Shown here: one piece after another, positions 1 to 10,092 of the stretch
Layout: each line of letters opens with the position of its first letter
Numbering within the stretch: the first letter of the stretch is position 1
From: Micromonospora sp045209745
Lineage (GTDB): Bacteria > Actinomycetota > Actinomycetes > Mycobacteriales > Micromonosporaceae
Assembly: GCF_045209745.1 (NCBI RefSeq)
Contig: NZ_CP109273.1
Span: 3,038,001 to 3,102,000, forward strand
Direction of reading: 5' to 3'
Length of the DNA: 64,000 nucleotides
The notes under the pieces: generated by a model
Database searches by the model: none
Told to the model about the DNA's origin: nothing
What the model saw: only the letters and a program-made list of their open reading frames with translations
Program-made: the position numbers and the translations under genes

Positions 1-101
1 AGCGGGAGGCCGCCGGCCGGTCCCGCCGCGACGCCATCACCGACGTCGCCACCGAGTACGCGCTGCGCCGCCGGGACGTCTACACGATCGTGCACAGCTG
101 A
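1..101 (+). CDS. rsmI: 16S rRNA (cytidine-2'-O)-methyltransferase RsmI, C-terminal end (partial)
   Basis: Only the last 32 codons are in the window, read in the third frame from base 3 and ending in TGA at 99-101. The visible tail (REAAGRSRRDAITDVA then ALRRRDVYTIVHS) has the small helix-turn-helix-like end with an RR(D/E)-VY motif seen at the C-terminus of RsmI, which 2'-O-methylates C1402 of 16S rRNA. The position just upstream of metG is the usual place for rsmI in actinobacteria. The catalytic domain is outside the window, so the call rests on a short tail plus context. Confidence 0.6.
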   Translation, partial: REAAGRSRRDAITDVATEYALRRRDVYTIVHS

Positions 102-125
102 CCGAACCTCGGCGGCGGTGCGGGC

Positions 126-1172
126 TCACCAGGCGGCGACCAGGAAGCCGACGGTGATCAGCACCGGACCGGCGATGGCGGTGGCCATCGCCCAGCGGCG
201 GTGCCGGCGGCCGGGTAGTCGGGCCGACCCGGTCCACCGGACGATGCCGGCGGTGCAGCCCAGCACCACCAGCAGTCCGGGCAGCCAGTGCAGGTGCCGG
301 TCCACGCCGACGCCCGCGTACGCGGTGCCGCCGTCCGGGCCGGTCATCCGTGCCCGTAGCGGCGTCCCGGGAGCGTCGCCTCCGGCGAGGACGCCGCTGA
401 CCCGTACACCGTGCGCGATGAACCGCCCGTCCTCCGCCGTGAAGATCCCCCGGCACCGCAGGGTGAGCCCGCCGCCGGTGCAGTCGTCGATCACCACCGT
501 ACCCGTTCGGGCGTGCCCGACCGCGAGCCAGAACGGGCCGGTGCTGACCCAGGCGAAGAAGGCCGTGACCAGGCTCAACGCCACCAGCGCGGCGAGCCCG
601 GGCAGCGGATCCGGCGGTGGGGCCGGACGGCCCGCTGCCCGGCGCCACGCCCGGCGGAAGCTGCGATCCCGCTCCGGCGCCGGGTCCTTCCGGACCGGGG
701 TGCCGTCCCAGTGCACCTGCTCGATCGGCGCCCAGAAGACCCCGTCATCGTCGGGCGTGTCGCCGTCGGGCCGGGGGCCCCGGTGCCGGCGGTTCTGCTG
801 GCGTACCGGCACTCGACGCGGCACCGCGTCCACCGGCGCCCCGGTGGTCGGCTCCACCTCGACGGCCTCCGCGGGCTCTGCGGCGGCGGGCGCCGAGCCG
901 ACCGTCAAACCTGGTGAGCCGGGCCGGGCCGGGCTGGGTACGGGTGCCGCCGGGGTCGGACGGGCCGGAGTGGGCGGCGGCGCGGCCGGCGTGGGCCGGG
1001 CCGGGGTGGCGGCGATCTCTCCCGGACCGCTGCGCCTCGGCGCGGTCGCTCGCCCCGACGGCGCCTGTTGCTCCGCTGGCCGATCGGCGGCAGGCCCGGG
1101 GGCGGGGCTCGGTCGTAGGGGGGGACGATCCTCGTGGTCCCGCGCCGCTCGTCTGCCAGTCACGACGTTCAT
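126..1172 (-). CDS. Membrane protein with long Pro/Ala-rich N-terminus, function unknown
   Basis: A 348-residue protein. The first ~125 residues are low-complexity, rich in Pro and Ala, with an internal repeat of PARPTPAAP type, and are probably disordered and cytoplasmic. A hydrophobic segment follows near residues 190-215, then a soluble stretch with two cysteines in DDCTGGGLTLRC, and two more membrane segments near 294-311 and 329-348. The soluble part between the first and second helices resembles small DUF3592-like extracytoplasmic domains, but I do not firmly recognise it. It is transcribed away from metG and converges on rsmI with only 24 bases between stop codons. Confidence 0.7.
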   Translation of the reverse strand: MNVVTGRRAARDHEDRPPLRPSPAPGPAADRPAEQQAPSGRATAPRRSGPGEIAATPARPTPAAPPPTPARPTPAAPVPSPARPGSPGLTVGSAPAAAEPAEAVEVEPTTGAPVDAVPRRVPVRQQNRRHRGPRPDGDTPDDDGVFWAPIEQVHWDGTPVRKDPAPERDRSFRRAWRRAAGRPAPPPDPLPGLAALVALSLVTAFFAWVSTGPFWLAVGHARTGTVVIDDCTGGGLTLRCRGIFTAEDGRFIAHGVRVSGVLAGGDAPGTPLRARMTGPDGGTAYAGVGVDRHLHWLPGLLVVLGCTAGIVRWTGSARLPGRRHRRWAMATAIAGPVLITVGFLVAAW

Positions 1173-1320
1173 TGCACACCGGTCCGGGAGGCGGAACGGG
1201 CAGCTGAGCCGCGTGTCGGCGACAAATCGGACCGTTGGGCGGGGTGGCCGGCCCGGTCCGCCGGCCCGGCACCCCTATTGGTTCGCGGACGCCCCGGACG
1301 GGTCACTAGGCTTGCTGCTC

Positions 1321-3123
1321 ATGAGTCATGTTCTCGCGGCAGTGGCCTGGCCGTACGCCAACGGCCCCCGCCACATCGGCCACGTCTCCGGTTTCGGCGT
1401 ACCCTCCGACGTCTTCGCCCGGTACATGCGGATGGCCGGTCACGACGTGCTCATGGTCTCCGGCACCGACGAGCACGGCACCCCGATCCAGGTGCAGGCC
1501 GACGCCGACGGGGTGACCCCGCGCGAGCTGGCCGACCGGTACAACAGGGTGATCGTGGAGGACCTGCACGGCCTCGGGCTCACCTACGACCTGTTCACCC
1601 GCACCACCACCCGCAACCACTACGCGGTGGTGCAGGAACTGTTCGAGGGGATGTACCGCAACGGCTACATCGTGCCGAAGACCACCATGGGCGCCATCTC
1701 CCCGTCCACCGGGCGCACCCTGCCCGACCGGTACATCGAGGGCACCTGCCCGATCTGCGGGTACGACAGCGCCCGCGGCGACCAGTGCGACAACTGCGGC
1801 AACCAGCTCGACCCGATCGACCTGATCGACCCGAAGTCGCGGATCAACGCGGAGACCCCGAAGTTCATCGAGACCGAGCATTTCTTCCTGGACCTGCCCG
1901 CCCTGGCCGAGGTGCTGCGGCAATGGCTGGACACCCGGGAGGGGTGGCGGCCCAATGTGCTGCGGTTCTCCCGCAACCTGCTCGACGACCTCCAGCCCCG
2001 GGCGATCACCCGGGACCTGGAGTGGGGCGTACCGATCCCGCTGGACGGCTGGCGCGACCGGCCGGACAAGCGGATCTACGTCTGGTTCGACGCGGTGATC
2101 GGCTACCTGTCCGCCTCGATCGAGTGGGCTCGCCGCTCCGGCGACCCCGAGGCGTGGCGGAAGTACTGGTCCGCCGACGGCGAGGGTAAGGACGCCCGGT
2201 CCTACTACTTCATGGGCAAGGACAACATCGTCTTCCACTCGGTGATCTGGCCGGCGCTGCTCTCCGGCTACTCCGGCGAGGGCTCCCGCGACGGTGAGCC
2301 GGGCGAGCTGGGTCGGCTCAACCTGCCCACCGAGGTGGTCTCCAGCGAGTACCTGACCATGGAGGGGCGCAAGTTCTCCTCGTCCCGCAAGGTGGTCATC
2401 TACGTTCGCGACTTCCTGGAGCGCTACGACGCCGACGCGTTGCGCTACTTCATCGCCGCCGCCGGCCCGGAGAGCAACGACACCGACTTCACCTGGGCCG
2501 AGTTCCTCCGCCGCAACAACGACGAGCTGGTCGCCGGCTGGGGCAACCTGGTCAACCGGTCCGTCTCGATGGCGGCGAAGAACTTCGGGGCGATCCCGCC
2601 GGTCGACCCGGCCGGGCTCACCGAAGCCGACGAGGCGCTGCTCGCGGTGGCCCGTGCCGGGTTCACCACGGTCGGCGACCTGATCGGCCGGCACCGGCAG
2701 AAGCAGGCGATCGGTGAGGCCATGAAGGTGGTCGCCGAGGCCAACAGGTACCTCTCCGAGCAGGCGCCGTGGAAGCTCAAGGACGAGGCGGACAAGCCCC
2801 GGATGGGCACCATCCTGCACGTCGCCCTCCAGGTGATCAGCGACGCCAACACGCTGCTCACCCCGTTCCTGCCGCACTCCGCGCAGCAGGTGCACGAGCT
2901 GCTCGGCGGCACCGGTGTGCACGCGCCGATGCCGGTCATCGAGCAGGTCGACGACCTGGACGGCGGTCCGGCGTACCCGGTGCTCACCGGGGACTACACC
3001 GTCGGCGCGCGCTGGGAGTCGGTGGCGCTGGAGGCGGGCCGGCCGCTGGCGGTGCCGAAGCCGGTGTTCCGCAAGCTCGACCCGTCGATCGTCGACGAGG
3101 AGTTGGCCCGGCTGGCCGACTGA
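1321..3123 (+). CDS. metG: Methionyl-tRNA synthetase
   Basis: A 600-residue class I aminoacyl-tRNA synthetase that charges tRNA-Met in the cytoplasm. The start ATG gives MSHVLAAVAWPYANGPRHIG, placing the HIGH motif at residues 18-21 as in the family. The KMSKS loop appears as KFSSS at residue 351. A zinc knuckle with Cys at 143, 146, 156 and 159 marks the bacterial type with one zinc site. The reading frame stays open far upstream, but that extension overlaps the divergent gene and has no family similarity. Length suits the form lacking the C-terminal EMAP/Trbp111 domain. Confidence 0.97.
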   Translation: MSHVLAAVAWPYANGPRHIGHVSGFGVPSDVFARYMRMAGHDVLMVSGTDEHGTPIQVQADADGVTPRELADRYNRVIVEDLHGLGLTYDLFTRTTTRNHYAVVQELFEGMYRNGYIVPKTTMGAISPSTGRTLPDRYIEGTCPICGYDSARGDQCDNCGNQLDPIDLIDPKSRINAETPKFIETEHFFLDLPALAEVLRQWLDTREGWRPNVLRFSRNLLDDLQPRAITRDLEWGVPIPLDGWRDRPDKRIYVWFDAVIGYLSASIEWARRSGDPEAWRKYWSADGEGKDARSYYFMGKDNIVFHSVIWPALLSGYSGEGSRDGEPGELGRLNLPTEVVSSEYLTMEGRKFSSSRKVVIYVRDFLERYDADALRYFIAAAGPESNDTDFTWAEFLRRNNDELVAGWGNLVNRSVSMAAKNFGAIPPVDPAGLTEADEALLAVARAGFTTVGDLIGRHRQKQAIGEAMKVVAEANRYLSEQAPWKLKDEADKPRMGTILHVALQVISDANTLLTPFLPHSAQQVHELLGGTGVHAPMPVIEQVDDLDGGPAYPVLTGDYTVGARWESVALEAGRPLAVPKPVFRKLDPSIVDEELARLAD

Positions 3124-3169
3124 ACGCACGACGCGCGCGGCGGCACCGGTGCCCTGCCGCCGCGCGACG

Positions 3170-4417
3170 TCACATCGCGTATCGGGTGTCCATCACCTGG
3201 TCGTCGGTCACCTCGGGGCCTGGTGCCCAGACCTCGTAGACGCCGCGTTCGTGGCACTGCGCGCCAGTCGTGATCACCGCGTCCGGGTTCGGGTAGCGCA
3301 GCCGCAGCCGCAGCCAACCGGCCTCCTCCCGCAGCACCAGGCACGGCACGCCCCGCCACTGGGCGAACCGGAGCCGGCGGGCCACCGCACTCACCGGGTA
3401 ACGGGCCGCCCGGGTCATCGCCAGCACCCGGAACCCGCCGGGCAGGTCGGCCACCGCCTCGTACTCGTTGTCGCCGTGCACGCCGACCAACTGGGTGGAG
3501 CGCGGCGTGTCCCCGTTCGGCACGTACTCCTGGTCCGGGGAGAGGCCCGGCACCGCGGCGAGCAGGTGCCGCCACTGCGGGCCCACCATCCGCAGCCACC
3601 CGCGCTGCTCGGCCTGGTAGGTGTAGAGCACCACCTCCACCCCCTCCGCCGGGTAGGCGAGCAGGGCGGCGTTCGCCGGCATCGGCAGGTCGGCGAAGTC
3701 CCGGGTGATGAACTCCGGGATGAGCTGACCGTTGCTCGGCACGAAGCCCGTCCCCAGCACCGGCGCACCGAGCCGGTCCCGGGATCCCAGCGCGGTCAGG
3801 CCGCGGTGTGCCTCGCCCACCGGCACGTCGTAGTCGCCCGGGTCGGACGCCCGCCAGCGCAGCGCGTACGCCACCTCCATGCCGTCCCGGCCGACCTCAC
3901 CGTCGGTGCGCAGCACCGTCGTCGCCACCGGCGTACGCAGATGCGCCACATCGTGCTCGCGGTAGCAGAAGCCGTGCGGCAGCCAGCCCCGTACGTACCC
4001 GGCGAGCTGTCGGGCGGAGAGCACCTTCACCATCCGGGTGCCGCGCCGGACCACCGCCGACGCGCGCGCCACCGCCAGCATCGGGTCATCCGCCGCGGCC
4101 GGCTGCTGGCTGAGCTGGTGCAGGTACGCCCAACCCCGCTCGCGGTGCGCGGGCATCACCAGCGGGGTCTCCGGCTCGTCGGCCGGCTCCGTCGCCCCGT
4201 GCACCGCGGTCACTTCGGTGACGTGCACGAACCGGCGCCACGGCAGGGCGCTGCCCGGGCGGGGCGCCCACTCGAAGCCGGCCACCTCGTCGGCGCTGAA
4301 CAGCTCGTAGGCGGCGCCTCGGGCGATCTCCTTGGCCGGGTAGGCGCCGCCCTCGAATATCACGTGCAGTCCGGTACGTTCGCCGGCGGCGTCGCCGGCC
4401 TGGGGAATGACGCTCAT
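3170..4417 (-). CDS. Conserved hypothetical protein (415 aa)
   Basis: A soluble-looking protein of 415 residues with no signal peptide or membrane segment. The start ATG at 4417 is chosen because GGGAGGTGAC lies just upstream; the open frame beyond it overlaps tatD and is not credible. The N-terminus (MSVIPQAGDAAGERTG) is followed by a domain rich in aromatic residues and Arg, with a WAPRPGS motif and later repeated YPAEG/YTYQAEQRGW segments. I do not recognise the family. It may contain an immunity- or toxin-related fold found next to housekeeping genes, but nothing visible proves this. It is convergent with metG and divergent from tatD. Confidence 0.75.
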   Translation of the reverse strand: MSVIPQAGDAAGERTGLHVIFEGGAYPAKEIARGAAYELFSADEVAGFEWAPRPGSALPWRRFVHVTEVTAVHGATEPADEPETPLVMPAHRERGWAYLHQLSQQPAAADDPMLAVARASAVVRRGTRMVKVLSARQLAGYVRGWLPHGFCYREHDVAHLRTPVATTVLRTDGEVGRDGMEVAYALRWRASDPGDYDVPVGEAHRGLTALGSRDRLGAPVLGTGFVPSNGQLIPEFITRDFADLPMPANAALLAYPAEGVEVVLYTYQAEQRGWLRMVGPQWRHLLAAVPGLSPDQEYVPNGDTPRSTQLVGVHGDNEYEAVADLPGGFRVLAMTRAARYPVSAVARRLRFAQWRGVPCLVLREEAGWLRLRLRYPNPDAVITTGAQCHERGVYEVWAPGPEVTDDQVMDTRYAM

Positions 4418-4561
4418 GCCGTCACCTCCCTCTGCTCGGTGAGATGGGGGTCGGCACGCTGTCGCGTCGGCCCGGTGGCGACGGTAGAGTCGCGCGGCGT
4501 AGTCGAGGTGAACGTCGGGTGGCGGACAGATGGCCAGGCCCGGTGTGTGATGCTGTCGCTG

Positions 4562-5449
4562 ATGAGCGAGCCCACTGAATCCCGCCGAGAGCGTGCCGCC
4601 CGGCGGGCCGGAGAGTTTCCGCCCGCCCCCGAGCCGCTGCCCCGGCCGGTGCTGGACAGCCACACGCACCTGGACATCACGGTCAGTGAGGCCGGTGTGC
4701 CTGGCGGCGGTCCGGCCGACGACCCGGTTGCCGTGGCGATCACGCTGTCCACGAAGGTCGGCGTGGACCGGCTGGTCCAGGTGGGGGTGGACGTCGCCTC
4801 CTCGCGGTGGGGCGCGGACACCGCCGACCGGTATCCCGCCGTGCTGGCCACCGTGGCGCTGCACCCCAACGAGGCGCCTCGGCTGACCGACCTCGACGAG
4901 GCGTTGCGGGAGATCGAGTCGCTCGCCGCCCGCGACCGGGTCCGGGGGATCGGCGAGACCGGGATGGACTTCTTCCGGACCGGGGACGAGGGGCGTGCCG
5001 CCCAGGAGGAGAGCTTCCGGGCGCACATCGCCATCGCCAAGCGATATGGCAAGGCGCTGGTCATCCACGACCGGGACGCGCACGCCGACGTGCTGCGGAT
5101 CCTCGACGACGAGGGCGCTCCCGACCGGGTGGTGCTGCACTGTTTCTCCGGTGACGCCGACTTCGCCCGCGAGTGTGTCCGCCGGGGCTTCCTGCTCAGC
5201 TTCGCGGGCACCGTCACCTTCGGCAGTGCCACCGCGCTGCGCGAGGCCGCCGCGCTCACCCCCGTGGACCAGATCCTGGTGGAGACCGACGCCCCGTACC
5301 TCACCCCGATGCCGCACCGTGGCCGGCCGAACGCCTCGTACCTGATCCCGCTCACCGTCCGCGCGCTCGCCGCGACCACGGGCACCGACCTGGACGAGCT
5401 GTGCGCGGCCATCTCCGCCACCGGTGACCGGGCGTTCGGCCCGTGGTGA
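4562..5449 (+). CDS. tatD: TatD family metal-dependent hydrolase (DNase)
   Basis: A 295-residue TIM-barrel amidohydrolase of the TatD family, a metal-dependent 3'-5' exonuclease implicated in DNA repair. Metal-binding motifs are visible: DSHTHLD at residues 32-38, the GIGETGMDF loop, IHDRDAH, LHCFSGD and the closing VETDAPYLTP. ATG at 4562 (MSEPTESRRE) is used; an in-frame ATG four codons earlier is possible and neither has a strong ribosome site. The gene lies 46 bases before rsmA. In mycobacteria and Streptomyces rpfB normally sits between these two genes and is absent here. Confidence 0.93.
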   Translation: MSEPTESRRERAARRAGEFPPAPEPLPRPVLDSHTHLDITVSEAGVPGGGPADDPVAVAITLSTKVGVDRLVQVGVDVASSRWGADTADRYPAVLATVALHPNEAPRLTDLDEALREIESLAARDRVRGIGETGMDFFRTGDEGRAAQEESFRAHIAIAKRYGKALVIHDRDAHADVLRILDDEGAPDRVVLHCFSGDADFARECVRRGFLLSFAGTVTFGSATALREAAALTPVDQILVETDAPYLTPMPHRGRPNASYLIPLTVRALAATTGTDLDELCAAISATGDRAFGPW

Positions 5450-5495
5450 GCCCGGCCCGACGGTCGGCCTCGACGCCGCCGCTACGCTGCCAGCC

Positions 5496-6365
5496 ATGAG
5501 CGGTCTCCTCGGCCCGGCGGAGATCCGGGAACTCGCCGCCCGGCTGGGCGTCGCGCCCACCAAGAAGCTGGGCCAGAACTTCGTGCACGACCCGAACACC
5601 GTGCGCCGGATCGTCACCGCCGCCAATCTGACCCCGGACGACGTGGCGTTGGAGGTCGGGCCCGGGCTCGGCTCGCTGACGCTCGGGCTGCTGCCGGTCG
5701 CCGGGCACGTGCACGCCGTGGAGATCGACCCGGTGCTCGCCGGTGCGTTGCCGGAGACCGTCGCGCGGCACGCCGGGGCGGACGCCGGTCGGCTCACCGT
5801 GCACCGCGCCGACGCGCTGCGGATCCACGCCGCCGAGCTGGCCGACCCGCCGCCGACCGCGCTGGTGGCGAACCTGCCCTACAACGTGGCCGTGCCCGTG
5901 GTGCTGCACCTGCTCGCCGTGCTGCCCACCCTGCGGCAGGGACTGGTGATGGTGCAGAAGGAGGTCGCCGACCGGCTCGTCGCCGGTCCAGGCTCCAAGG
6001 TGTACGGCATCCCGTCGGTCAAACTTGCCTGGTACGCCCACGCCCGGGGCGCCGGTCGGGTGCCCCCGAACGTGTTCTGGCCGGTGCCCAACGTCGACTC
6101 CGGTCTGGTCGCCTTCACCTGCCACGAACCACCTCGGGTCGACGTACCCCGGGAGCGGGTCTTCGCCGTGGTCGACGCGGCGTTCGCGCAGCGACGCAAG
6201 ACGCTGCGCGCCGCGCTGGCCGGCTGGGCTGGTGGCCCGGACCGGGCCGCCGCCGCGCTCACCGCGGCCGGCGTCGACCCCGGCGCCCGGGGGGAGTCAC
6301 TGACCGTCGAGCAGTTCGCCGCCATCGCCGCGTCGGCTCCGGTCGGTACGCCGGCCGCGAAGTAG
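5496..6365 (+). CDS. rsmA: 16S rRNA adenine-N6,N6-dimethyltransferase RsmA (KsgA)
   Basis: A 289-residue SAM-dependent methyltransferase that dimethylates A1518 and A1519 of 16S rRNA late in 30S assembly. The N-terminal KKLGQNFVHD, the SAM-binding EVGPGLGSLT, the acidic VEID loop and the catalytic NLPYN are all present and in order. The C-terminal helical domain ends with the QRRKTLRAAL motif typical of KsgA. ATG at 5496 is the first start giving the family N-terminus. It lies between tatD and ispE, its usual actinobacterial context, and is probably co-transcribed with both. Confidence 0.96.
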   Translation: MSGLLGPAEIRELAARLGVAPTKKLGQNFVHDPNTVRRIVTAANLTPDDVALEVGPGLGSLTLGLLPVAGHVHAVEIDPVLAGALPETVARHAGADAGRLTVHRADALRIHAAELADPPPTALVANLPYNVAVPVVLHLLAVLPTLRQGLVMVQKEVADRLVAGPGSKVYGIPSVKLAWYAHARGAGRVPPNVFWPVPNVDSGLVAFTCHEPPRVDVPRERVFAVVDAAFAQRRKTLRAALAGWAGGPDRAAAALTAAGVDPGARGESLTVEQFAAIAASAPVGTPAAK

Positions 6366-6374
6366 GCTGACGCC

Positions 6375-6446
6375 GTGCCCGCCGAGGAGTCGACCTTGAC
6401 CAAGCCGTCCCACATTCGTCTGCACGTGCGGGACCGCACCCCGTGA
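6375..6446 (+). other. Possible 23-codon leader ORF coupled to ispE
   Basis: GTG at 6375 opens a 23-codon frame (VPAEESTLTKPSHIRLHVRD and onward) whose TGA at 6444-6446 overlaps the ispE GTG at 6443 as GTGA. It starts ten bases after the rsmA stop. Such an overlap would carry ribosomes from rsmA into ispE. Whether it is translated cannot be judged from the sequence alone. Confidence 0.3.
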
Positions 6447-7393
6447 CCGAGGCCTGGCGACCGGACGGCGAGGACGAGCGACGCGGCGCCATCGGGCCGG
6501 TGCGGGTCCGGGTGCCCGCGAAGGTCAATCTGCACCTCGGGGTGGGGCCGCTGCGCCGTGACGGCTACCACGAGCTGAACACCATCTACCACGCCATCTC
6601 GATCTACGACGAGCTGACCGCCCGCCGGGGTGACACCCTCGCCCTGACCATGGAGGGTGAGGGCACCGGCGAGCTGGCGTTGGACGACACCAACCTGGTG
6701 ATCCGCGCGGCGCACGCCCTCGCCGGGTACGCGGGCGTGTTGCCGCACGCCCGACTGCACCTGCGAAAGCGGATCCCGCTCGCCGGTGGGCTGGCCGGCG
6801 GCAGCGCCGACGCCGCCGCCGCGCTGGTGGCCTGCGACGCGCTCTGGGGCACCGGGCTGTCCCGCGACGAGCTGGCCGGGATCGCCGCCGACCTCGGCTC
6901 CGACGTCCCGTTCCTGATCTACGGTGGCACCGCGCTGGGCACCGGCCGGGGTGAGGCGATCAGCCCGGTGCTGGTCCGCCCCATCTCCTGGCACTGGGTG
7001 GTGGCGATCGCCAACGGCGGCCTCTCCACCCCGGCCGCGTACCGGGAGTTGGATCGGCTCCGCGACGCCGGGACCGCTGGTGCCCCGCTGGGCAGCACCG
7101 ACGCGTTGCTGGGCGCGTTGCGCCAGCGCGACCCCCGGGTGCTCGCCCGTACGCTCGGCAACGACCTCCAGGACGCCGCGTTGGCGATGCGTCCGGCGCT
7201 GGCCGACACCCTCAAGGCCGGTGAGGCCGCCGGTGCCCTTACCGGCATCGTGTCCGGCTCTGGCCCGACCTGCGTGTTTCTCGTCGCCGATGCTGCCGCC
7301 GCCGAGCGGGTCGCCGCCGAGTTGACCGCAGCGGGCGTGTGCCGGGAGGCGCGGGTCGCGCACGGTCCGGTCGCCGGCGCCCGCGTCGGCTGA
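6443..7393 (+). CDS. ispE: 4-diphosphocytidyl-2-C-methyl-D-erythritol kinase
   Basis: A 316-residue GHMP kinase that phosphorylates CDP-methylerythritol in the non-mevalonate isoprenoid pathway. The N-terminal VRVPAKVNLHLGVGPLRRDG with the conserved AKxNLxL motif, and the ATP-binding glycine-rich loop PLAGGLAGGSADAAAAL near residue 110, are diagnostic. A C-terminal SGSGPTCVFL matches GHMP motif 3. The GTG start follows a short coupled frame that overlaps it by GTGA. Position directly behind rsmA is the standard actinobacterial order. Confidence 0.95.
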   Translation: MTEAWRPDGEDERRGAIGPVRVRVPAKVNLHLGVGPLRRDGYHELNTIYHAISIYDELTARRGDTLALTMEGEGTGELALDDTNLVIRAAHALAGYAGVLPHARLHLRKRIPLAGGLAGGSADAAAALVACDALWGTGLSRDELAGIAADLGSDVPFLIYGGTALGTGRGEAISPVLVRPISWHWVVAIANGGLSTPAAYRELDRLRDAGTAGAPLGSTDALLGALRQRDPRVLARTLGNDLQDAALAMRPALADTLKAGEAAGALTGIVSGSGPTCVFLVADAAAAERVAAELTAAGVCREARVAHGPVAGARVG

Positions 7394-7417
7394 CGGCCCG
7401 TCCCACCAGGGGCTTGT

Positions 7418-7434
7418 GCCCGCGCGGCGCGGGC
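7418..7434 (+). terminator. GC-rich hairpin after ispE
   Basis: Arms GCCCGCG and CGCGGGC (7 bp) with a 3-base loop, 24 bases behind the ispE stop and followed by TTCC rather than a U-tract. A plausible actinobacterial intrinsic terminator separating ispE from the ABC-F gene. Confidence 0.45.
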
Positions 7435-7462
7435 TTCCGGGGCGTCCGCGTACCCTTGGGTC

Positions 7463-7497
7463 AGGCGTCCAGGTGCCCGCCGGCACCCGGGACGCCT
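7463..7497 (+). promoter_or_regulatory. Leader hairpin upstream of the ABC-F gene
   Basis: Arms AGGCGTCC and GGTGCC pair with GGCACC and GGACGCCT across a 4-base loop and a small internal loop, giving 14 base pairs. The hairpin lies between a possible -10 (TACCCT at 7451-7456) and the ribosome site AAGGGTGG of the gene at 7517. The position fits an attenuator or 5'-UTR structure; that role is inferred. Confidence 0.45.
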
Positions 7498-7516
7498 TGA
7501 TCATGAAGGGTGGAAC

Positions 7517-9322
<1,806 letters not shown>

Positions 9323-9423
9323 CCGGACCGTACGCGCCGGCCCGGGACCGTGTGCGGCGTCACACCGCCACATGCGAGACAATCGTCGGCGATACCTCAC
9401 CCCACGGCGTTGGAGACACAGAC

Positions 9424-9879
9424 ATGGCCCACACCCCCGTCAACCATCCCGCGCGGCCGGTCTACCGGGCGATCGGCGGGCTGACCGGTCTGTACCTGGT
9501 GGTCTTCGGTGTTCTCGGCATCATCACGAGCACCGGCAACGACATTTTCGCCCAGGACGGCACCCGGGTCCTCGGCCAGGGCACCAACCTCGGCTTCTCG
9601 CTGCTCAGCGTGCTGCTCGGGATCGTCGTGCTGGTCGGCACCGCGCTCGGCCGCAACATCGACGTGGCGATCAACCAGTGGCTGTCGTACGCCATGATGG
9701 TGATCAGCCTGGCCGGTCTCGCGTTCATCCGGACCGACGCCAACATCTTCAACCTCAGCATCACCACCGTGATCGTGATGATGGCGGCGGCCCTGGTGCT
9801 GCTCATGGTCGGCATGTACGGCAAGGTCGGGTCGGAGGACGAGGTGGAGGCGTTCCAGAAGGCTCGGCTGGTGCTCTGA
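9424..9879 (+). CDS. DUF4383 membrane protein, first of a tandem pair
   Basis: A 151-residue integral membrane protein with four predicted helices (near residues 15-35, 55-75, 85-105 and 115-138). It opens with MAHTPVNHPARPVYRAIGG, the signature of the actinobacterial DUF4383 family, whose function is unknown. ATG at 9424 is chosen because the motif begins there. The next gene on the same strand is a paralogue with the same PVNHPARP opening. A large hairpin element lies between them. Confidence 0.85.
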   Translation: MAHTPVNHPARPVYRAIGGLTGLYLVVFGVLGIITSTGNDIFAQDGTRVLGQGTNLGFSLLSVLLGIVVLVGTALGRNIDVAINQWLSYAMMVISLAGLAFIRTDANIFNLSITTVIVMMAAALVLLMVGMYGKVGSEDEVEAFQKARLVL

Positions 9880-9909
9880 TATCCTGCTTTCTTCGCGGGT
9901 TGCGGTGGT

Positions 9910-9983
9910 GGTTTTCGCCGGAGCCCGAGCTGCTCCGGGCGGTCAGGCTTGATCCCTGCGCAGCTCGGGCTCCGGCGAAAACC
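9910..9983. repeat. Constant-loop hairpin element, copy 1
   Basis: A perfect 24-bp inverted repeat (9910-9933 with 9960-9983; arm begins GGTTTTCGCCGGAGCCCG) around a 26-base loop. The loop, read on the minus strand, contains GATCAAGCCTGACCGCC and is identical over its whole length to part of the loop of copy 3 (63260-63285). Two further copies are at 40563-40636 and 63235-63310. The stems differ between copies while the loop is conserved. It lies between the two DUF4383 genes. Confidence 0.9.
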
Positions 9984-10092
9984 TGACTGGGTCCAGCCTT
10001 CGGCGGACCCTGCCGCCATTGTGGTTCTCGGGACAGTCGGCTCTGCCTTGGGTGACAATCCTCCTGAAACGGTTGATTCAGGGGGTCAGGGT

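Noticed and set aside
118..1320. Open frame extending metG upstream to give a 1001-residue protein
   Set aside because: The extra part is a shadow of the divergent membrane-protein gene, is low in complexity and has no family similarity; the true HIGH motif is correctly placed from ATG 1321.
1306..3129. 607-residue open frame antisense to metG
   Set aside because: Typical GC-rich shadow frame, rich in Val, Gly and Arg, with no domain and no ribosome site.
4418..5797. Upstream extension of the 415-residue protein on the minus strand
   Set aside because: It is antisense to tatD and rsmA, and a good ribosome site marks ATG at 4417.
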